A stretch of DNA of 64,000 bases from Kineosporia sp. NBRC 101731 (GTDB taxonomy: Bacteria > Actinomycetota > Actinomycetes > Actinomycetales > Kineosporiaceae). The stretch covers positions 1 to 64,000 of the forward strand of contig NZ_BSTC01000023.1 in the NCBI RefSeq assembly GCF_030269305.1, written 5' to 3'. Positions 1 through 8,044 of the stretch are shown one piece after another (the stretch's first letter is position 1; the number at the start of each line of letters is the position of its first letter). A program made the position numbers and the translations under genes. The notes under the pieces are model-generated. The model saw only the letters and a program-made list of their open reading frames with translations, was not told where the DNA came from and did no database searches.

Positions 1-46
1 ACTGCACTGGTTACGGTGTGGGAGAGTAGGACATCGCCGGACAAAA
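1..46 (+). rRNA. rrf: 5S ribosomal RNA, 3' end (partial)
   Basis: The first bases match the conserved 3' strand of bacterial 5S rRNA: the GGTGTGGGAGAGTAGGAC block followed by a CGCCGGACA end. Only the 3' part is inside the window; the rest of the rRNA operon lies upstream. The exact 3' end is uncertain by a few bases. Confidence 0.9.
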
Positions 47-55
47 ATTGAAGAC

Positions 56-117
56 AGTAATGGCGGCCCCCGCCCGACGAAGAAACTTTCGATCGGGCGG
101 CGCGGGCCGCCATTACT
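56..117 (+). terminator. rRNA operon terminator hairpin
   Basis: A long GC-rich stem-loop directly after the 5S rRNA. The outer arms 56-68 and 105-117 are perfect reverse complements, and inner arms CCGCCCGA / TCGGGCGG extend the stem. There is no long T-run, which is usual for actinobacterial hairpin terminators. Confidence 0.85.
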
Positions 118-204
118 GCGTTTGCGGGCCGGTTCGGGGCGACCACAGCGCGAGGGGAGGTTTACTTCGTCCGCCAGCAGGTCGTCCACAACCCCCCACC
201 CCTT

Positions 205-254
205 GTTCGTGATCATGCAAAGTGTCCCCGGGGACACTTTGCATGATCACGAAC
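205..254. repeat. 50-bp perfect palindrome containing CGTGATCATGCAAA
   Basis: Bases 205-229 and 230-254 are exact reverse complements with no loop spacer. It lies in the 300-bp gene-free stretch between the rRNA terminator and the ERCC4 gene. The motif CGTGATCATGCAAA recurs in both arms of the element at 25974-26092. Probably a bidirectional terminator or a dispersed genomic palindrome; the rest of this gap shows nothing gene-like. Confidence 0.8.
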
Positions 255-352
255 GAAGAAGGGGAGAGGAGGGAGGGGAGAGACGGCGGGGTTCCTTGTC
301 TTCCAGCAAGTTTTGATGAGGTAGTACCGGCTTCACCCGGTAGCGTGAAGCT

Positions 353-1333
353 GTGGAGTTGGTGATCGCCCGTAACCCCGACCCGGACAGCCGCTTGCCC
401 TACCTGCTACGTCTTCCCCTGGGCGAGGGACTGGTGTTCGCCACGAAAGATACGTGGCCTCGTACCAGTGGGCTGTACTGCCACCCGTTACCGCTGGAAG
501 CCTGGCCGCTCGACGGCACTCTGGACGAGGTCGAGAAGGTGAAGCTGCGGGTCTGTGACCGGCGGGGAGCAGCCATCGACATCGTCGCCGACCGTGCCCG
601 CGAGAGCCGCACCCAGATCGTGTTCACCCACGCCCGTGGCCGGCAGATGGTGTTCTGGCAGTCACCGCGCACGCGCAAGCAGTCCCGGCCCGATGTGCGT
701 ACCCCGACAGCCCGCGCGGCCGGGATCAGCGAACTCGAGATCCTGGTCGACGCCCACGAGAAGTACCCGTACAAGTTCCCGCAGCAGGCGGTCACGACTA
801 CCCGGCAGGCACTCACCTGCGGCGACTATGCCATCACGCTGAACGACCGGCTGATCGCGGCGGTCGAGCGCAAGACGATGGCCGATCTGATCGGAAGCCT
901 GACCGGCGGACGCCTCCGGTACGCCCTTGCCGACCTGGCCGCACTCCCGCGGGCTGCGGTGGTGGTCGAGGAACCCTACTCGAAGGTCTTTGCCCAGGAC
1001 CGGGTGCGGCCGGCGCTGGTGGCCGACGGCATCGCGGAGCTGCAGATCGCCTGGCCCGGTGTGCCGATCGTCTTCTGCGACACCCGGAAACTGGCCGAGG
1101 AATGGACGTATCGCTGGCTCAGCGCAGCCCGGGTCTGGGCCGAGCAAGAGGCTGCCCTGAACCCGGGACCCGCGCCGGAATCGGAACGGGAATCGCAGTC
1201 TGATGAGCCGGAGCCGTCCACGAAGGCACTGCGCGCCTGGGCCCGTGGCCAGGGGATGGACGTACCCGATCGAGGCCGGCTGCGCCCCGAGGTCCTGGCC
1301 GCGTGGCTTGCCGCCCGGAGCCCGGCGCCCTGA
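353..1333 (+). CDS. ERCC4-type nuclease with C-terminal Lsr2-like DNA-binding domain
   Basis: A 326-residue protein. The middle carries ERCC4 (XPF/Mus81-family) nuclease motifs: an acidic block VDAHEKYPY at about 132-140, GDY at 157-159 and ERK at 172-174, matching the GDY...ERK metal-site signature. The last 40 residues (ALRAWARGQGMDVPDRGR, then a short helix ending near 322) resemble the Lsr2 C-terminal domain, which binds the minor groove of AT-rich DNA. An acidic linker (about 275-290) separates the two. This layout implies a nuclease directed to DNA by a xenogeneic-silencer-type module; that role is inferred. The start is GTG 353 with a poor ribosome site; GTG 362 is an alternative. It stands alone after the rRNA operon. 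Confidence 0.8.
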   Translation: MELVIARNPDPDSRLPYLLRLPLGEGLVFATKDTWPRTSGLYCHPLPLEAWPLDGTLDEVEKVKLRVCDRRGAAIDIVADRARESRTQIVFTHARGRQMVFWQSPRTRKQSRPDVRTPTARAAGISELEILVDAHEKYPYKFPQQAVTTTRQALTCGDYAITLNDRLIAAVERKTMADLIGSLTGGRLRYALADLAALPRAAVVVEEPYSKVFAQDRVRPALVADGIAELQIAWPGVPIVFCDTRKLAEEWTYRWLSAARVWAEQEAALNPGPAPESERESQSDEPEPSTKALRAWARGQGMDVPDRGRLRPEVLAAWLAARSPAP

Positions 1334-1385
1334 CCAGGACGAAATTCCGGAGACCGGACGCCCGGGCGACCAGTAGCGTTGATCC

Positions 1386-1931
1386 GTGACCGAATTGCAC
1401 ACCTCCAGGCTGATACTCCGTGACGTCGCGCGCACTGATGCTGCCAACGTGCACGGTTACGCAAGTGACCCCGAGGTCTGCCGGTACGTGGCCTGGGGTC
1501 CGAACACCCCTGAGGACAGTGAGGCGTTCGTGCGGCAGGAGCTCGCCGTGCTGGCTGATCCGGGGCGCACCTCGTTCAACAAGCTGGTGACGATCGCCGA
1601 GACGGGTGAGGTGATCGGCGCGGTCGAGTTGCGCATCCTCAGCACGGCGCACCGACGGGGCGAGTTCGGGTATGTGCTGCGCCGTGACGAGTGGGGCAAG
1701 GGCTATGCCACCGAGGCGTCGCGGGCCTTGGTGCGCTGGGGCTTCGAGCGCTTCGGCCTCGAAAGGATCTCGGCGACCTGCGATCCGGAGAACAAGGCCT
1801 CGGAGAACGTGCTGCAGAAGGTCGGTCTGCAGTACGAAGGGCGCATGCGTCGTCACCTGAAGGTCCGCGACCGCTGGCGGGACTCGCTGATGTTCGCGAT
1901 CCTGTCAGACGACGACCAGCCGGCCGGCTGA
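1386..1931 (+). CDS. GNAT family N-acetyltransferase (RimJ/RimL-like)
   Basis: A 181-residue protein with the usual length and fold signature of RimJ/RimL-type acetyltransferases, which move acetyl from acetyl-CoA to an amine on a protein N-terminus or small molecule. It opens with the family's TSRLILRD strand, has YVLRRDEWGKGYATEA, where the R-x-x-G-x-G/A-type acetyl-CoA loop falls, and closes with the typical CDPENKASENVLQKVG helix (N and S that orient the substrate side) followed by YEGRMRRHL. The start is GTG 1386. The substrate cannot be told. A hairpin at 1946-1992 follows the stop. Confidence 0.88.
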   Translation: MTELHTSRLILRDVARTDAANVHGYASDPEVCRYVAWGPNTPEDSEAFVRQELAVLADPGRTSFNKLVTIAETGEVIGAVELRILSTAHRRGEFGYVLRRDEWGKGYATEASRALVRWGFERFGLERISATCDPENKASENVLQKVGLQYEGRMRRHLKVRDRWRDSLMFAILSDDDQPAG

Positions 1932-1945
1932 GCCGACCGGCTGAG

Positions 1946-1992
1946 GATCGGGGAAGTTCCGTGCGGTCACAGCGCACGGAACTTCCCCGATC
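1946..1992. terminator. Hairpin terminator, copy 1 of a twin element
   Basis: Arms 1946-1965 (GATCGGGGAAGTTCCGTGCG) and 1973-1992 are perfect reverse complements over 20 bp with a 7-nt loop. It sits 15 bp after the acetyltransferase stop. An almost identical hairpin is found at 2991-3037. Confidence 0.8.
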
Positions 1993-2045
1993 AGGTTTAT
2001 CCACACCCCGTCCCGGAGCCTCTCCGGGACCGGCATCCTGAAGAG

Positions 2046-3014
2046 ATGCGGGAGCCGTGGGTTGCCCTGAGCGAGATTCAGCAGGGGGTGGTGGCCCGGT
2101 CGCAGTTGCTCGGCCAGGGCCTGTCCGCCCGACAAGTTCGGCGCCATGTCGACAACGGTCGATGGCAGGTGTTGTGGCCCGGTGTGTACGTCACTCATTC
2201 GGGGCCGGTGCCCGAACTGACGAGAGTGTGGGGCGCTGTCCTGTACGGCGGGCCCGGTGCGGTGGCCGGACCGCATGCGACGCTCGGGCTGGCCCGCCTC
2301 TGGCCTGGACATCGCGGCCCTATCGATGTTTGCGTGCCCCATGAACGCCGAGTACAGGCACGCGCGGGCCTGACGATTCATCGAGTGCGTGACCTGGCCC
2401 GGCGCGCACGACGCACGCTGAACCCGCCTCAGCTGCGCATCGAGCACGCGGTGCTCGACGTCGCGGATGCGGCCGCTTCCCCGGAAACTGTCTGCGACGT
2501 TGTGCTGAGAACGCTGCAGCGTCGGCTCGTCACGACTTCGCTGGTCGCAGATGGACTGGCCGCACGCCCACGGCATCGGTGGCGCCGGCTCGTCACCGAG
2601 TTGCTCGCGGAGTTCGCCGACGGAGTCCACTCCCCACTGGAGCGCCGATATCTACGGGAGGTGGAACGCGCCCATCGGCTGCCCCGAGGCGTGCGCAATC
2701 AGCTCGAACTCAGCATCGACGGTCGGCGGCGGTATCGCGACGTGCGCTATGAGAAGTGGCTGCTGGTGGTGGAACTGGACGGCCGGGAGGCGCATCCGGT
2801 GGACGAAGCATTCAGGGACCTGCGCCGGGACAACGCTGTGGTCGCCGGGGGAGAGGTGGTGTTGCGTTATGGATGGCGTGATGTCACGGCCCACTCCTGT
2901 GAGGTGGCGGCTCAGGTAGCCGCCGTCCTGGCGGTGGCCGGCTGGCGAGGAAGCCCGTCCCTCTGTGGTGCCTCGTGCCGGGTCAGGCAAGATCGGGGAA
3001 GATCGGTGCGGTGA
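2046..3014 (+). CDS. AbiEi-like N-terminus / DUF559-type nuclease-fold protein
   Basis: A 322-residue protein of a kind common in actinobacteria. Residues about 1-80 look like the winged-helix domain of type IV AbiEi antitoxins (VARSQLLGQGLSARQVRRHV, then WPGVYVTH). The C-terminal 100 residues look like a DUF559/very-short-patch-repair-like endonuclease fold: a strand with YRDVRYEKWLLVVELDGREAH and a downstream RDLRRDN helix, supplying D/E residues in the expected spacing. The role is unknown; no AbiEii partner is adjacent, so it is not a standard toxin-antitoxin pair. ATG 2046 is preceded by GAAGAG. The stop codon lies in the loop of the hairpin at 2991-3037, so the last residues are encoded by the hairpin arm. 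Confidence 0.7.
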   Translation: MREPWVALSEIQQGVVARSQLLGQGLSARQVRRHVDNGRWQVLWPGVYVTHSGPVPELTRVWGAVLYGGPGAVAGPHATLGLARLWPGHRGPIDVCVPHERRVQARAGLTIHRVRDLARRARRTLNPPQLRIEHAVLDVADAAASPETVCDVVLRTLQRRLVTTSLVADGLAARPRHRWRRLVTELLAEFADGVHSPLERRYLREVERAHRLPRGVRNQLELSIDGRRRYRDVRYEKWLLVVELDGREAHPVDEAFRDLRRDNAVVAGGEVVLRYGWRDVTAHSCEVAAQVAAVLAVAGWRGSPSLCGASCRVRQDRGRSVR

Positions 3015-3037
3015 TAGCGCACGGATCTTCCCCGATC
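2991..3037. terminator. Hairpin terminator, copy 2 of a twin element
   Basis: Arms 2991-3010 and 3018-3037 pair with one mismatch and share almost the whole arm sequence with the hairpin at 1946-1992. The 5' arm is translated as the end of the preceding gene, whose TGA falls in the loop. It separates that gene from the convergent GntR gene. Confidence 0.8.
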
Positions 3038-3064
3038 CGTCTGCTGATCCGCCGGGAGCGCTGA

Positions 3065-3757
3065 TCACGTCAGCGGCGGCGGCACGGTCGAGCTCTCGAT
3101 GATCGAGAACCCCCGCCCGCGCAGCCGCCGCTTCTCGTCGGCCAGATGGGTGAGCAGTCGGTCGCGGGTGCCGCGGGAGTGGGAGACCACCAGCCGGGAG
3201 GCGAGTTCCGGGTCCCGGGCGACCATCGCGTCCACCATGCGCAGGTGTTCGTCGCGGGCCTGCAGACGCGACTGGGCGGTGCGGACCTCCAGCCAGCGGG
3301 TGCGGCTGAGGCGGGTGAGCACGTCGCGCATGCCGTCGGCCAGGAAGGCATTGCGGGACAGCCGGGCCAGCGCCACGTGGAAGTCGCCGCCGTCGCGCAG
3401 ACCGGTCTCCTCGTCGTCGTTGTCACGGTGGGCCGCGGCGAGATCGCGCAGGGCGTCGAGCTCTTCGGCCTCGGCGCGCTCGACGGCCAGCACCACGGCC
3501 GCGGACTCCACCGCCTCGCGGTACTCCATCACCGCGCGTACCTCGGCCAGGTCGATGGGCGTGACCTGCCATCCCCGGCCCTCGCGCCGGGTGAGGCCCT
3601 CGTTGGCCAGGCTCATCAGAGCGGCCCGGATCGGGGTGCGCGAGGCGTTCAGCATCGATTCCAGCCCGCGCTCGCTCAGCTTCTCACCGGGCATGAGCTC
3701 CAGCGACAGGATGGCTGCGCGCAGGGTCGTGTAGGGCGTGGCGTCGGCTGTTGCCAC
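3065..3757 (-). CDS. GntR family regulator, FadR/FCD subfamily
   Basis: A 230-residue regulator: a winged-helix domain in residues 1-75 (YTTLRAAILSLELMPGEKLSE, then the recognition-helix segment SRTPIRAALMSLANEGL) and an all-helical FCD ligand domain with the usual metal-binding-type D/H residues (DGGDFHVALARL and later H residues). FCD regulators typically sense small organic acids. The chosen start is GTG 3757, because AGGAG lies 6 nt upstream; reading further upstream to ATG 3790 would translate the operator. It is divergent from the MFS gene at 3819, which it probably represses together with itself. Confidence 0.9.
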   Translation of the reverse strand: MATADATPYTTLRAAILSLELMPGEKLSERGLESMLNASRTPIRAALMSLANEGLTRREGRGWQVTPIDLAEVRAVMEYREAVESAAVVLAVERAEAEELDALRDLAAAHRDNDDEETGLRDGGDFHVALARLSRNAFLADGMRDVLTRLSRTRWLEVRTAQSRLQARDEHLRMVDAMVARDPELASRLVVSHSRGTRDRLLTHLADEKRRLRGRGFSIIESSTVPPPLT

Positions 3758-3768
3758 GGCGAACTCCT

Positions 3769-3780
3769 TTGGTATACCAA
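3769..3780. promoter_or_regulatory. Candidate GntR operator TTGGTATACCAA
   Basis: A perfect 12-bp palindrome between the GntR start (3757) and the MFS start (3819). Its TGGT...ACCA form is typical of FadR/FCD-type operators, and its position would let one repressor close both promoters. Binding is inferred. Confidence 0.6.
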
Positions 3781-3818
3781 TTGGGTACACCTAAACGGTA
3801 CCGCAAGAAGGAGCTCCG

Positions 3819-5132
3819 ATGGCCACCCCTCTGCCCACCGAGACCGTGCCCCGCGCTGCCTGGCGCATGCTCGGTCTCGGCGTGGCCGCGCAGGCCGCCG
3901 GAACGCTGCTGGTCAGCACGCCCGCCTACCTGATTCCTCTGCTGCACGTCGAACGCGGGCTACCCCTGGCCCAGGCCGGACTGCTCGCCGCCGCACCCAC
4001 TTTCGGGCTGGTGCTCACGCTGGTGCTGTGGGGCGCCCTGGCCGACCGGGTGGGCGAGCGCTGGGTGATCGCCGGCGGTCTGGCGCTGACCGCGGTGTTC
4101 GCCCTGGCCGCGGCCCCGGTGAACGGGCTGTGGTCGCTGGCGGCACTGCTGGTGCTGGCGGGGGCCGCGTCGGGGAGTACGAACTCGAGCACCGGCAAGG
4201 TCGTCGTGGGCTGGTTCCCGCGCTCGCGACGGGGGCTGGCGATGGGCATCCGGCAGATGTCGCAACCGTTGGGTGTGGCCGTGGCCGCGCTGGTCGTGCC
4301 GCCCCTGGCCGGGCGGTACGGCACCTGGGCCCCGCTGACGCTGGCGGGGGTGCTGACGGGGGTGCTGGCGGTGGCGTGTGCGGTGGGGATCGCGAATGCG
4401 CCGAATCCGGTGCGTCAGCAGAGATCTTTCGAGCAGAGGACGATGCCGGCACCCGTCAGCGGGCGGGAACCGAGCGGAAATGCGTCCTCAAGCAAGAAAA
4501 CCCAGCTGCACCCACCCGCGTCCACCGTCGACGAGAACCGGGACCTGCTCGCCAACCCCTACCGGAACAGCCGTTTCCTGACGCGGATCCACCTGGTGTC
4601 GATCCTGCTGGTGGTGCCGCAGTTCACGCTGTCGACCTTCGGGCTGGTCTGGCTGACCGCCGGGCAGGGCTGGAACGCGACGGCCGCGGGGGTGCTGATC
4701 GCCGCGGCGCAGTTCTCCGGGGCGATCGGGCGGATCCTGATCGGCTCGGTGAGCGACCGGGTGGGCAGCCGGGTCGGAGTGCTGCGGGTGGTTGCGGTGA
4801 GTGGGTTCGTGGTGATGCTGGCGCTGGCGGCAAGTGGTTCTCTGGACCGGGGTTTCGTGACCGGGGCGGCGATGGTCGCGGCGACGGCGGTGAGTGTGGC
4901 CGACAACGGTCTGGCCTTCACCTCGGTCGCGGAGGCGGCGGGGCCCGCCTGGTCGGGACGGGCTCTGGGCCTGCAGAACACGGGTCAGTTCGCGGCGGCC
5001 TCCCTGGTCGGGCCGGCCGTCGGAGGGCTGATCGCGCTGGTCGGCTATCCGGTGGCCTTCGCGGTGGTCGCGTTGGCCCCGTTGCTGTCGATCCCGGTGG
5101 TGCCGGCCCAGGACCAGCACCGGGCCGGTTGA
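3819..5132 (+). CDS. MFS transporter
   Basis: A 437-residue integral membrane protein with about 12 hydrophobic segments in two halves separated by a hydrophilic loop (about residues 195-240). After helix 2 it has the MFS loop motif in the form WGALADRVGERWV, with a second copy in the other half (GSVSDRVGSRVGVLRV). It would export or import a small molecule by proton coupling; the substrate is unknown. AAGGAG precedes ATG 3819. The divergent GntR regulator and the palindrome between them suggest that the substrate is also the regulator's ligand. Confidence 0.9.
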   Translation: MATPLPTETVPRAAWRMLGLGVAAQAAGTLLVSTPAYLIPLLHVERGLPLAQAGLLAAAPTFGLVLTLVLWGALADRVGERWVIAGGLALTAVFALAAAPVNGLWSLAALLVLAGAASGSTNSSTGKVVVGWFPRSRRGLAMGIRQMSQPLGVAVAALVVPPLAGRYGTWAPLTLAGVLTGVLAVACAVGIANAPNPVRQQRSFEQRTMPAPVSGREPSGNASSSKKTQLHPPASTVDENRDLLANPYRNSRFLTRIHLVSILLVVPQFTLSTFGLVWLTAGQGWNATAAGVLIAAAQFSGAIGRILIGSVSDRVGSRVGVLRVVAVSGFVVMLALAASGSLDRGFVTGAAMVAATAVSVADNGLAFTSVAEAAGPAWSGRALGLQNTGQFAAASLVGPAVGGLIALVGYPVAFAVVALAPLLSIPVVPAQDQHRAG

Positions 5133-5179
5133 CGCATTTCTTCAAGGTTCTGCCCGGCCGGTGCCCTAGCTTGGGGCGC

Positions 5180-5572
5180 ATGGCAGAGATACGGAGCGAT
5201 TTCGAGGTCACCAGCTGGGACGCGGAGGTCTACCTGGAGCCTTCGGAGGGTGAAACCGGGCCGTCGATGAGTCAGGCCCTGGTCGGGAAGACCTTCACCG
5301 GGGTGATGGCCGGCACCAGTGTGGCGCGTGTGCTCACGGCGGGGGCGGCGACCGGACAGGGGTACATCGCCAGCGAGCGCTTCGAGGGCACGATCGACGG
5401 CCGCGCGGGCACTCTCGTCTATCAGCACGGCGGGATCATGGACGGCGACGACGGTTCTACTTTCGGCACCCTGATCCCGGGTTGTGGCACGGGTGAACTC
5501 GAGGGACTACGGGGCTCGATCCGCTTCTGGCACGACGACCAGGGTGCCACGGTGACGTTGCTCCTCGAGTGA
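5180..5572 (+). CDS. DUF3224 domain protein
   Basis: A 130-residue cytosolic protein recognisable as DUF3224: the N-terminal strand FEVTSWDAEVYLEP, a central MSQALVGKTFTGVMAG, and the C-terminal run ending in a GTGELEGLRGSIRF strand, consistent with an allene-oxide-cyclase-like small barrel. The function of this family is not established. The start is ATG 5180. It is a single gene 47 bp after the MFS transporter and may be read through from it. Confidence 0.8.
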   Translation: MAEIRSDFEVTSWDAEVYLEPSEGETGPSMSQALVGKTFTGVMAGTSVARVLTAGAATGQGYIASERFEGTIDGRAGTLVYQHGGIMDGDDGSTFGTLIPGCGTGELEGLRGSIRFWHDDQGATVTLLLE

Positions 5573-5618
5573 TGCCTGATTGGTCCCCGACTGATCCTGA
5601 CGTGTTTAGGCTGACCGC

Positions 5619-6341
5619 ATGCTGGTGCGTCGCGCGTACGTCGAGAATGCCGATCCGGAACGGTGGCCCTACACGATTCCGGCGGTCGGGGACCTGGCCG
5701 AACACGGCCTGACGTTCCGGAAACCGATCACGTTTCTGGTGGGGGAGAACGGCTCGGGCAAGTCCACGGTGGCGGAGGCGCTCGCGGAGGCGTTCGGGCT
5801 GGATCCGTACGGTGGCAAGGCGGGGACGAAATATGCCAGCAGCCGGGAGAAGTCACAGCTCGGTCAGGTGCTGAAGCTGACCACGTCGCTGGCCGGGCAG
5901 AACATGATGAAGGGCCCGCGCAAGGAGCGCAGCGGATTCTTCCTGCGGGCGGAGACCGCGATGACGATGATGTCGACCTACAGCGACGTGCCGGGGTACT
6001 GGTCCGGGCAGACCGACGAGATGAGCCACGGTGAAGGCTTTCTCACCGTACTCGAGGCAATGTTCGCCCGGAAGGGCTTCTATGTGCTCGACGAGCCGGA
6101 GTCCGCGTTGTCGTTCAACTCGTCACTGCGGCTCGTCGAGCTGTTCCACCGGCTGGGGCGAGCAGGTGCCCAGGTGGTCTGCGCCACGCACTCGCCGATC
6201 CTGGCCTCGACGCCGGGAGCGGCGATCTACGAGTTCAGTGCGAACGGCCTCACCGAGGTGGCCTGGGACGACCTGATGGTGGTCGACCACTGGCGGCGGT
6301 ACCTGAATGATCCGCAGGCGTACCTGAGACACCTGCTCTAG
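5619..6341 (+). CDS. ABC-type AAA ATPase (stand-alone ATP-binding protein)
   Basis: A 240-residue ATPase of the ABC/SMC-like AAA type. Walker A is GENGSGKST at about residues 42-50, a short signature SHGE sits at about 136-139, Walker B is FYVLDEPESAL at about 153-163, and an H-switch THSP follows near 190. It has neither a transporter partner nor a long coiled coil, so it resembles the small stand-alone ATPases (AAA_15/AAA_21-like) that occur singly or with defence nucleases. No nuclease gene adjoins it. The start is ATG 5619. Confidence 0.82.
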   Translation: MLVRRAYVENADPERWPYTIPAVGDLAEHGLTFRKPITFLVGENGSGKSTVAEALAEAFGLDPYGGKAGTKYASSREKSQLGQVLKLTTSLAGQNMMKGPRKERSGFFLRAETAMTMMSTYSDVPGYWSGQTDEMSHGEGFLTVLEAMFARKGFYVLDEPESALSFNSSLRLVELFHRLGRAGAQVVCATHSPILASTPGAAIYEFSANGLTEVAWDDLMVVDHWRRYLNDPQAYLRHLL

Positions 6342-6357
6342 ATGGCTCCAGGTGGTT

Positions 6358-7098
6358 CTAGGGAGCACCCTGCCAGGTGATGGGCCGGTCGAGCGTCTCC
6401 GGGTGTTTTCTCTGCGCGTAGACCAGGTACTCCTGCACGTGCTCACCCATCGCCTCGGACGCCTCGTCGGGCCGGGACCCGGCGATCGCCTCGTAGATGC
6501 GGTGATGCGCGCGCAGCACGACCTGGCGGCGCCGCTGCGGTTGCTCGGTGCTGCGGGTGACGTCCATGGAGCCGGCCATCGCCTCGACCAGGAACCCGAA
6601 CAGCGAATTGTCGCTGGCCCAGGCGATGCCCTGGTGGAAGCGCCGGTTCGAGTCCAGGTAGGCCTCCGTGTCGTGCAGGCCCGCCTCCATGTCGACGAGC
6701 GTCTGTTCCAGTCCGGCCAGCCCTTCGGGCGTGATGCGCTCGGCCGCCAGCCGGGCCATCAGGGGCTCGAAGGCCGAACGGGCCTCGGCCACGACCCGGT
6801 ACCGGGCGCTGTCGAACTGCAGCACCAGGGCCAGGGTGGTGGCCAGGTTCTCGGCCGTCGGCTTCTGGATGACGGGCCCGCCACCCGGGCCGGGTTTGAA
6901 CGAGAGCACCCCCTGCAACTCGAGGAATCTCAGGGATTCCCGCAGCGTGCCGCGACCGGCGTCGTACGAGTCCATCATCAGGCGCTCCGGCGGGAGTTTC
7001 TCCCCAGGGCCCAGCCCCTGCTGTTCGATGTCCCGCACGATGCGCTGCGCCAGGAGCAGCGCAGTCTTCTGCGGCTTCGTCGAATTGCTGTTCACCAC
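6358..7098 (-). CDS. GntR family regulator, FadR/FCD subfamily
   Basis: A 246-residue FadR-type repressor: winged-helix N-terminus (PPERLMMDSYDAGRGTLRES recognition segment) and an FCD domain with the metal/ligand residues in SNRRFHQGIAW and later H-containing helices. The start is the first of two GTG codons at 7098, preceded by GGAG 11 nt away. The upstream DNA contains TTGGTAT (7101-7107), half of the palindrome seen before the other GntR gene. It is convergent with the ATPase at 5619 and divergent from the hydrolase at 7265. Confidence 0.88.
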   Translation of the reverse strand: MVNSNSTKPQKTALLLAQRIVRDIEQQGLGPGEKLPPERLMMDSYDAGRGTLRESLRFLELQGVLSFKPGPGGGPVIQKPTAENLATTLALVLQFDSARYRVVAEARSAFEPLMARLAAERITPEGLAGLEQTLVDMEAGLHDTEAYLDSNRRFHQGIAWASDNSLFGFLVEAMAGSMDVTRSTEQPQRRRQVVLRAHHRIYEAIAGSRPDEASEAMGEHVQEYLVYAQRKHPETLDRPITWQGAP

Positions 7099-7264
7099 GA
7101 TTGGTATGGGCTCCTTCCCCGATCGGTGGATCGTACTGCTTCCGTACCGATTGCCGGTTCTGGGTGCATGGTGCAGATTCCGTGCGGTGCGCCCCTGTAC
7201 TGGCGAAAATGACTGAACCGACGGCCACCTCGCGCCGGACGGAGCGGTGCTCTAGAACCGGTGG

Positions 7265-7969
7265 ATGAACGGGATCGGCTACGACAACCTCAGCGGGCGG
7301 CCACCGGGGGCGCTGCTGACCGCACTGACCCGGATGTCGCGTCGCGTGCGCTCGGTGCAGGACCAGGTGGTGCCGTTCGCCCGGGCCTGGGGCGAACGCA
7401 ACGCCCGGGAACTGGCCCAGGGGACCGGGCCGTTGTGGGTGGCTCTGGGCGACAGTATGACGCAGGGGATCGGTGCGCCCGCACCCGAGCTCGGGTACAT
7501 CGGGCAGCCGGCTGCTGACCGGCCTGATTTTCGGCTGCTCAACCTGTCTTTCAGCGGGGCCCGGACGCACGACGTGATCGGCAGGCAGTGGCCCGCCGCG
7601 CTCGAGGTAGCGCGTGCGCACGATCTGCCGATCGGCCTGGTCACCCTGCTCATCGGCTCGAACGACTTGCTGCGGGCCGATTTCCGGGCAGCCCTGCGGA
7701 CCGACTTCCCGCGGTTGCTGGACCTGCTGCCGCCCGGTTCGGTGGTGGGCACCCTGCCGAACCCACGCCCAGCGGCCCACCGGCTGAACGCGGCCGTCGA
7801 CGCCGCCGCCTGCGCGGGCCGGGTACGGGTGGCTGAGCTACGGCATACGGGTACCGGCTGGGCCTGGCGCGGGCGGCTCGCGCCCGATCTCTTCCGTCCG
7901 AACGAGCACGGGTACGCGGTGCTGGCGGGGGCGTTCGCGCGGGCGATCAGAGGTCTTCCGGGGCCGTGA
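7265..7969 (+). CDS. SGNH/GDSL-family hydrolase
   Basis: A 234-residue protein with the SGNH blocks: block I ALGDSMTQG (catalytic Ser near residue 61), block II Gly in LSFSGART, block III IGSND, and block V D-x-x-R-P-N-E-H near the C-terminus carrying the Asp-His pair. Such enzymes are lipases, esterases or deacetylases. No signal peptide is visible, so it is probably cytosolic. The block III-V spacing is shorter than usual and the protein is compact. The start is ATG 7265. Confidence 0.82.
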   Translation: MNGIGYDNLSGRPPGALLTALTRMSRRVRSVQDQVVPFARAWGERNARELAQGTGPLWVALGDSMTQGIGAPAPELGYIGQPAADRPDFRLLNLSFSGARTHDVIGRQWPAALEVARAHDLPIGLVTLLIGSNDLLRADFRAALRTDFPRLLDLLPPGSVVGTLPNPRPAAHRLNAAVDAAACAGRVRVAELRHTGTGWAWRGRLAPDLFRPNEHGYAVLAGAFARAIRGLPGP

Positions 7970-8044
7970 CAAGACTGTCGGTGCGGCCCCCTACTGTGGG
8001 GGCCGATCGAGCGGGACACGTGGTTTTTCCGGAAGGGTGAACAT

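Noticed and set aside
122-316. 64-residue open frame after the rRNA terminator
   Set aside because: It is translated through the 50-bp palindrome, has no ribosome site and shows no similarity to known protein patterns.
3146-5179. Long plus-strand frame ending in the DUF3224 protein
   Set aside because: Only the last 130 residues (from ATG 5180) are protein-like; the rest is a shadow of the GntR gene and the MFS gene.
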